DNA of 11,985 nt, from contig BEXV01002242.1 of assembly GCA_003118195.1 (NCBI GenBank), forward strand, positions 56,596 through 68,580, read 5' to 3'. Source of the stretch: Hemicentrotus pulcherrimus. Taxonomy: Eukaryota > Echinodermata > Echinoidea > Camarodonta > Strongylocentrotidae. A program made the position numbers and the translations under genes. How positions within the stretch are numbered: position 1 is the stretch's first letter; the number at the start of each line of letters is the position of its first letter. This document shows, one piece after another, positions 8,739 through 11,985 of the stretch. Under the pieces are notes generated by a model. The model was not told the DNA's origin. It made no database searches and saw only the letters and a program-made list of their open reading frames with translations.

Positions 8739-9197
8739 TGTCGCATACATTACAAACATTATTATTTTTAGTAGACCTTATGAACTTAGGGAAAAAACAA
8801 GGAAATGACACTTGCTTTTTCTTCTTCTTCTTATTTACTTTTCCTTTTTCATGATAATGCATGGCACAACATACCCAATACATTTGACTCGCCCTAATAT
8901 TACTTTTGTATATTACTATTCTTATAATTATCATAAAACATATTTTAACTGGAGAGCATAAAGATTACAAGACTGTTTTACACTATGCCCCTGCACATTC
9001 CAATATAAAATAATGAAAATGCAAGAAACTTGACAAATTGATACCATGTTTTATAACGTACATTGGTTTTAAACATATAGCCTCATATTCTAATAATTCA
9101 GATAAACACATGGTGACATCACAGTCATGTAAACCAATGAAAAAAAATAGTCCTCGGTCAACTATCCTTTGCCAAAATCAACTTCAGGCTGAGCTAA

Positions 9198-9541
9198 TAC
9201 CAAGTTGGGTTTAGATTTTAATAGATTATGGATTACGAAGTAGAAGCATAGTACAGTCAAACCTGCATTAGTGACCACCTGTCTACAAAGACCACATTTT
9301 TTGTTTCCCTTGAAAATGGTTTCTCATTGAAACATGTACTATAAAAGGCACCTGTCTACAAAGACCACATTTTTTGTTTCCCTTGAAAATGGTTTCTCAT
9401 TGAAACCTTGAACTATTAAGGAACCTTTACATAAAGACCACTTTTGTTGTCTCCCTTGGGTGGTCTTTATACACAGGTTTCACTGTACCATGTTGGGTTT
9501 AGGTTATAGTAGAATATGGACTCCGGAGTAGAAGCATCGTA
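9198..9541 (+). repeat. 56-bp direct repeat flanking a MITE
   Basis: The segment 9198-9253 (TACCAAGTTGGGTTTAG... to ...GCATAGTA) recurs at 9486-9541 (TACCATGTTGGGTTTAG... to ...GCATCGTA), with about 47 of 56 positions identical. The left copy ends and the right copy begins exactly at the TA dinucleotides that flank the MITE at 9254-9485. Without the MITE the locus would be a tandem repeat of period 54. Confidence 0.82.
9254..9485. mobile_element. pogo-like (Tc1/mariner superfamily) MITE, 232 bp
   Basis: The ends CAGTCAAACCTG and, inverted, CAGTGAAACCTG match at 11 of 12 positions and are flanked by TA on both sides (9252-9253 and 9486-9487). TA target sites and CAGT...AACCT ends are typical of pogo/Tigger elements of the Tc1/mariner superfamily. 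Inside is a tandem repeat of period 73 starting at 9278, 9351 and 9424; the first two units agree exactly over their first 56 bases and the third is diverged and shortened. An 11-bp perfect hairpin ATAAAGACCAC/GTGGTCTTTAT (9431-9441, 9460-9470) lies near the right end. There is no transposase, so it is non-autonomous. Confidence 0.82.
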
Positions 9542-9593
9542 GTAGAATTTCTAAGTCAATATATCATTGATTCTCATTGTGGTCCCACCTACT

Positions 9594-9659
9594 CTACTTC
9601 ACGTTCTTGTCCTTCTTCTGTGAGAGGTTGATCTTGTCACCCATACTCAGAGCCATTCC
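9594..9659 (-). CDS. COPB1: Coatomer subunit beta, last coding exon
   Basis: This exon encodes the final 21 residues, GMALSMGDKINLSQKKDKNVK, then a TAG stop at 9594-9596 (minus strand). The GMALS-GDKINLSQKK block is the strongly conserved end of beta-COP; the last few residues vary between species. The 3' splice site reads TTTATTTTCAG before GGA, and the exon joins the previous one in phase 0 (…AKSQ then GMAL…). Beta-COP is a large subunit of the COPI coat that drives retrograde Golgi-to-ER and intra-Golgi vesicle transport in the cytosol and on Golgi membranes. Identity was judged from remembered family sequence, not from a search. Confidence 0.96.
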   Translation of the reverse strand, partial: GMALSMGDKINLSQKKDKNVK

Positions 9660-10004
9660 CTGAAAATAAAAACAAAGTACAAAGTATTATGATAAGAAAG
9701 TTCTCCTTGTTTGACTTATTATCCCTCTCATCACCTCACACAACACACAATTACTAAAGGCAGCACAATAAAAAAAAAATCTAAATTGAAAAATTAAAAA
9801 ATAAAGATTTACCCATGACTGTGGTGGTTGGAAGAATCTCCCATTCACCAACTCAAAGGCAATGCAAACAAAGCTGGAGTAACTATTAAAGCCACAAGTT
9901 GTCCTTGATATATGTTAACATTGGCTACATGATATAGGGAGGATTCAAATAAAATCAACTAAAAAAACAAGCAATATGTGCACTAAACTTAGTTACAAAC
10001 TTAC
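9660..10004 (-). other. COPB1: COPB1 intron (last)
   Basis: This 345-bp intron has a GTAAGT donor (perfect consensus after CAG) and a TTTATTTTCAG acceptor. It is AT-rich, with A-run sequence at 9771-9800 on the plus strand. One minus-strand frame across about 9810-9925 looks protein-like (for example AFELVNGRFFQPPQSW) and is followed by a plausible donor, but beta-COP needs no residues here. Confidence 0.9.
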
Positions 10005-10160
10005 CTGACTCTTAGCTCGGATCCTGACGTGCCCCGTGACCGAAGCGTTGGGTTCGGTGGAAGACGGCTTCTCAATGCTCACGTTAGCAAGTGCATCCTC
10101 ACCGAAGATGGAACGGGCGTAGAGATTGGCAGCCATGAAACCACACTCACCAGAGAGACC
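10005..10160 (-). CDS. COPB1: Coatomer subunit beta, penultimate coding exon
   Basis: This 156-bp exon encodes 52 residues, starting [17 protein letters not shown] and continuing through [15 protein letters not shown] to [10 protein letters not shown]. These are the hallmark blocks of the beta-COP C-terminal appendage platform (the region Pfam calls Coatomer_b_Cpla). The appendage of COPI large subunits resembles the ear domains of AP clathrin adaptors and binds accessory proteins. Both splice borders are phase 0. The donor is CAG then GTAAGTTT and the acceptor is AATCTTTCCAG before GGT. The acceptor's upstream region is derived from a transposon whose TTAA target site begins only eight bases before the AG, which is unusual. 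No frameshift or stop is present. Confidence 0.97.
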
Positions 10161-10169
10161 CTGGAAAGA

Positions 10170-10490
10170 TTAAAGGTATCGTTTAACAATGTTAAATCTC
10201 AGATGCACGGCCCTACATGTTATCAGAGTCTGTAATATAGTGTCATATTAAAGTCCTACAAAAATTGCACTTCAAAATGATCAAGAAGTGCCTCAAAAAA
10301 GTAAAAATCTTTCAGTGACCAGTTTTACCATTCTCCCAATAGACTGTAGTGTAATGAAAACCGTTTGCCAAACAGTTTTTAAAATTTGTAATTCTAATCA
10401 TAAATATATTGATAATCAGACAGGCGATTGGCTTGTAAAAGTCATGGGGTTCCTGACTGACCTAAAGGTTTATACTTATCATTGCGGTGA
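10170..10490. mobile_element. TTAA MITE, copy 3, inside a COPB1 intron, right end lost
   Basis: The left flank TTAA (10170-10173) is followed by AGGTATCGTTTAACAATG and then the same body as the copies at 1760 and 6746 (GTTATCAG-GTCTGTAATAT, TTCAAAATGATCAAG, CAAAAAAGTAAAAATCTTT, TTGATAATCAGACAGGCGAT, CCTGACTGACCTAAAGGTTT). Homology stops near 10490 at a CATG, where a second MITE begins, and the expected GATCCCT right end is missing beyond it. In the COPB1 transcript this copy is antisense to its own plus-strand reading. Short open frames inside it are not genes. Confidence 0.87.
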
Positions 10491-10693
10491 CATGACATTT
10501 GCTCCTGCGACAATTGCTGCGGGCTTTATTTCGTCTAAGATGTAGGGTTAGGGTTAGGGTTCAATAGGGTTTTATGTTAGGTTTAGGGTTAGGTTTAGGG
10601 TAGGGTATAGTGTTGAATCCAGGGTTGAAGTTAGCCATTCGATTAGTGTATGAAATTTACAGCGAAGCAATTGTCGCCGGAGCAAATGTCATG
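10491..10693. mobile_element. MITE with 31-bp inverted ends and telomere-like core
   Basis: The left end starts CATGACATTTGCTCC and continues to GCTGCG (10491-10521). The right end, read inverted (10663-10693), matches it at 29 of 31 positions, so this element is younger than its neighbours. Because CATG is self-complementary, it could be either the outermost part of the ends or a 4-bp target duplication. The core holds TTAGGG-type repeats. No protein is encoded. It abuts the TTAA MITE copy 3, which suggests insertion into that copy followed by loss of its right part. Confidence 0.85.
10543..10606 (+). repeat. Degenerate telomere-like TTAGGG repeats
   Basis: TAGGGTTAGGGTTAGGG is followed by looser TTTAGGG, TTAGGTTTAGGG and TAGGG units. 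TTAGGG is the usual animal telomere repeat, but here the array is short, degenerate and confined to the core of the MITE at 10491-10693. It is therefore part of that element and not evidence of a chromosome end. Confidence 0.8.
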
Positions 10694-10728
10694 GAAAATA
10701 CATGATAAAAAATAAAAAGATGTCTTAC

Positions 10729-10818
10729 CTTCTCGGGTGTCAGGCATCTCATGTTGGTCGATGAGATCAGATGCTTCAAGTACTCACGAAGGTCATTGAT
10801 GTTGGTGTTCACTGTCAC
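10729..10818 (-). CDS. COPB1: Coatomer subunit beta, internal coding exon
   Basis: This 90-bp exon encodes exactly 30 residues, beginning [17 protein letters not shown] and ending [11 protein letters not shown]. This is the part of the beta-COP appendage that follows the WAEFEWENK block, and the VTVNTN and MRCLTPEK motifs are typical of the family. Both borders are phase 0: the upstream exon ends …WENK and the downstream exon starts GLSGECG. The acceptor ATATAAACAG has a weak pyrimidine tract, and the donor is AAG then GTAAGA. It is intact, with no stop or frameshift. Confidence 0.96.
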
Positions 10819-11341
10819 CTGTTTATATGTAGATGAACAAACCAGATAATTAGTGAGAGAACCGTGATTTGAAAGGAAGACTGAAGATTTCATGGAAAGA
10901 TATTGTAAAGAAAGAAAGCAGTTAGGCTGGTCTATTAAAATGAAGAGGATGCTCAAGACAAGAAGTGGAGGGGGGAAGTGTCATCATGGCGGGAAGTGTA
11001 ATATTCACATATACAATATTGTTAGATGCTGCTTGTAAGTATCGGCTTGCATAGTGATGTAGATATACCATGTGAGAGAGAGGGGAGTCAACTTGTTTGA
11101 AACGTCAAGCCACTCCTACTACCCATCCTCTCCAACCGGCGCTATATAGTTGTCCTCAGAACTATAAGCTGAGAGGGATAACCAACAGTCCTTTTCAGGA
11201 CTACACACACTCAAGAAAGAAAGATTACCGAGTCCTTTCCAGATCTCCCCTATCATCCCCCCTCTCACATGGTGCAACTGCAAGCCTACTGTATACAATA
11301 TTGTTATTTGTAAGTTAGTGCTAAGATCTCATTTCTAGTAC
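10819..11341 (-). other. COPB1: COPB1 intron with an embedded foldback element
   Basis: A 523-bp intron with donor AAG then GTACTA and acceptor ATATAAACAG. About half is taken up by the inverted-repeat element at 11044-11286. The near-identical string TATACAATATTGTTA occurs on either side of that element (about 11010-11024 and 11292-11306). The remainder shows no feature I recognise. Confidence 0.9.
11044..11286. mobile_element. Foldback/MITE element, about 243 bp, in COPB1 intron
   Basis: GGCTTGCA (11044-11051) and ACCATGTGAGAGAG plus AGGGGAG (11067-11087) recur in inverted order at the right side: TGCAAGCC at 11279-11286 and CCTCTCACATGGT at 11261-11273, then CTCCCC near 11245. The arms are about 40 bp with small gaps. 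The outer flanks share TATACAATATTGTTA. The plus-strand open frame covering 11097-11318 is a by-product. The superfamily cannot be assigned. Confidence 0.65.
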
Positions 11342-11487
11342 CTTGTTCTCCCACTCAAACTCGGCCCACATGGTTCTAAACTCAGCATCGGTACAGGAAG
11401 CAGGAACGATGTAGTCCATGATGTCAATGTGAATGTCATTCAGGACCACGACACTGCGGTCGCTCTGAGAGCCAGAAACATCATACA
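11342..11487 (-). CDS. COPB1: Coatomer subunit beta, internal coding exon
   Basis: A 146-bp exon entered in phase 1: its first two bases TG complete a valine codon whose first base lies in the previous exon. Then come 48 residues, [11 protein letters not shown]…, through [14 protein letters not shown] to [18 protein letters not shown]. The [11 protein letters not shown] and WAEFEWENK blocks are signature stretches of beta-COP near the junction of its C-terminal domain and appendage platform. The acceptor is TTCTTTTGCAG and the donor is AAG then GTACTA. Here position 27 of the exon reads V (DYIVPA), where vertebrate proteins as I remember them have Q; this is a minor difference. The next upstream exon is not in the window. 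Confidence 0.96.
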
Positions 11488-11985
11488 CTGCAAAAGAAGA
11501 CACAAGATGTGACTTAACTTATATGAAGAAATACTATCAACAAGTAAATTTAAAAATGCAAGTGCTTGGCTATGTCTTATACAGAGCAGCAATGGATCAA
11601 TCGCAACTCCTCTAATCAAATGCAAGTTTGCACTTTCCTACAACTTATGTACATAGTTGAGATTCATTTTATTCCCAAATAAGTTGCGATTAATCGCCAC
11701 TGTTAATAAGACAGGGTCCAGGACTAAAACATTAGCAATGTTTTATGATGTTTATCAACGTTATTATTAATCCTCGTAAACCAAACACAGAAAAATCTTG
11801 GTTTGAAAATGTATAAAATTTTATTCAAAGTAGCTTTATTTGATGTGACCCACATGTATTGTTACTATAAACTTGTATTCAGCACTTCCCTTCAAGTGAC
11901 TATACCAGGTTATCCATGTTAAATTATCTGTTTCTCACAAACTTGTACTTAATATTTAGAATTGCATAAAATGCACCCCCCCCCC
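11488..11985 (-). other. COPB1: COPB1 intron, runs off the window
   Basis: This is the intron upstream of the YDVSG exon, entered in phase 1. I searched the minus strand by eye for the preceding beta-COP exon and did not find it, so at least 498 bp of intron is present. It contains the foldback element at 11573-11713 and AT-rich sequence, and ends in a run of ten C at 11976-11985. Confidence 0.85.
11573..11713. mobile_element. Foldback element, about 141 bp, with GCGATTAATCGC
   Basis: The outer ends TGTCTTAT (11573-11580) and ATAAGACA (11706-11713) are perfect inverted repeats. Further in, AATCGCAACT (11599-11608) and AGTTGCGATT (11682-11691) form a second perfect pair. GCGATTAATCGC at 11686-11697 is itself a 12-base palindrome. 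The spacing between outer and inner blocks differs by a few bases between the arms. The pattern resembles a small inverted-repeat element; no target duplication was identified. Confidence 0.55.

Larger units (their letters stand above)
8710..9593 (-). other. COPB1: Probable COPB1 3' UTR (extent inferred)
   Basis: This lies directly downstream of the coatomer stop codon on the minus strand. No canonical AATAAA appears on that strand until 8733-8738, so a UTR of roughly 870-880 bases is predicted if that site is used. A variant ATTAAA at 9217-9222 could give a shorter UTR of about 380-400 bases. Either way the pogo-like MITE at 9254-9485 would be transcribed as part of the UTR. The region is otherwise AT-rich and non-coding. 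The extent rests on signal motifs only. Confidence 0.45.

Noticed and set aside
9813..9873. Possible extra coding exon in the last COPB1 intron on the minus strand (AFELVNGRFFQPPQSW followed by GTAAAT)
   Set aside because: The candidate between the CTCCAG acceptor and this donor is 61 bases, which would shift the frame. Known beta-COP runs directly from …AKSQ to GMALS…, and the peptide matches nothing I recognise.
10543..10606. A real telomere or chromosome end
   Set aside because: The TTAGGG units are few and degenerate, lie inside a MITE bounded by matching inverted ends, and sit within an intron of an intact gene.

Overview
The window is animal nuclear DNA and is mostly non-coding. It is AT-rich, has spliceosomal introns with GT-AG borders, and is crowded with short inverted-repeat transposon remnants and one tRNA-derived SINE-like element. 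The only gene I can name is the 3' end of a coatomer beta subunit gene (beta-COP, COPB1), on the minus strand across the right-hand 2.4 kb. The repeat flavour (recurrent acatgta motifs, several foldback/MITE families, a SINE with an AAAC-type tail) suggests a marine invertebrate, possibly an echinoderm or another invertebrate deuterostome. That assignment is inference from impression, not proof.

Layout. Positions 1-9593 hold no protein-coding gene that I can support. Within them are: an inverted-repeat element (1305-1452); the first of three copies of a TTAA-flanked MITE (1760-2123); a tRNA-derived SINE-like element (2617-2809); a (GGGGT)n quadruplex-prone tract (2957-2990); a 226-bp foldback element (4652-4877); a MITE with 32-bp diverged ends (5096-5330); a 450-bp polypyrimidine block (6072-6523); the second TTAA MITE copy (6746-7102); and a weak foldback candidate (7423-7553). 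From about 8.7 kb to 9593 lies the probable 3' UTR of the coatomer gene. It contains a pogo-like MITE (9254-9485) that sits exactly between two copies of a 56-bp direct repeat.

Positions 9594-11487 carry the last four coding exons of COPB1 on the minus strand. They join without gaps to give the final 151 residues plus a split valine codon, i.e. the end of the C-terminal appendage of beta-COP, followed by a TAG stop. The junctions between these exons are all phase 0, and the first exon is entered in phase 1. The introns are heavily loaded with transposons. The 568-bp intron 10161-10728 is almost entirely two elements (the third TTAA MITE copy and a MITE with telomere-like TTAGGG repeats inside), and the MITE end lies only a few bases from the 3' splice site. 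Two further foldback elements sit at 11044-11286 and 11573-11713. The rest of the gene lies beyond the right edge.

I see no operon, defence system, CRISPR array or viral gene. The interest is in how mobile elements shape the introns and 3' UTR of a housekeeping vesicle-coat gene.
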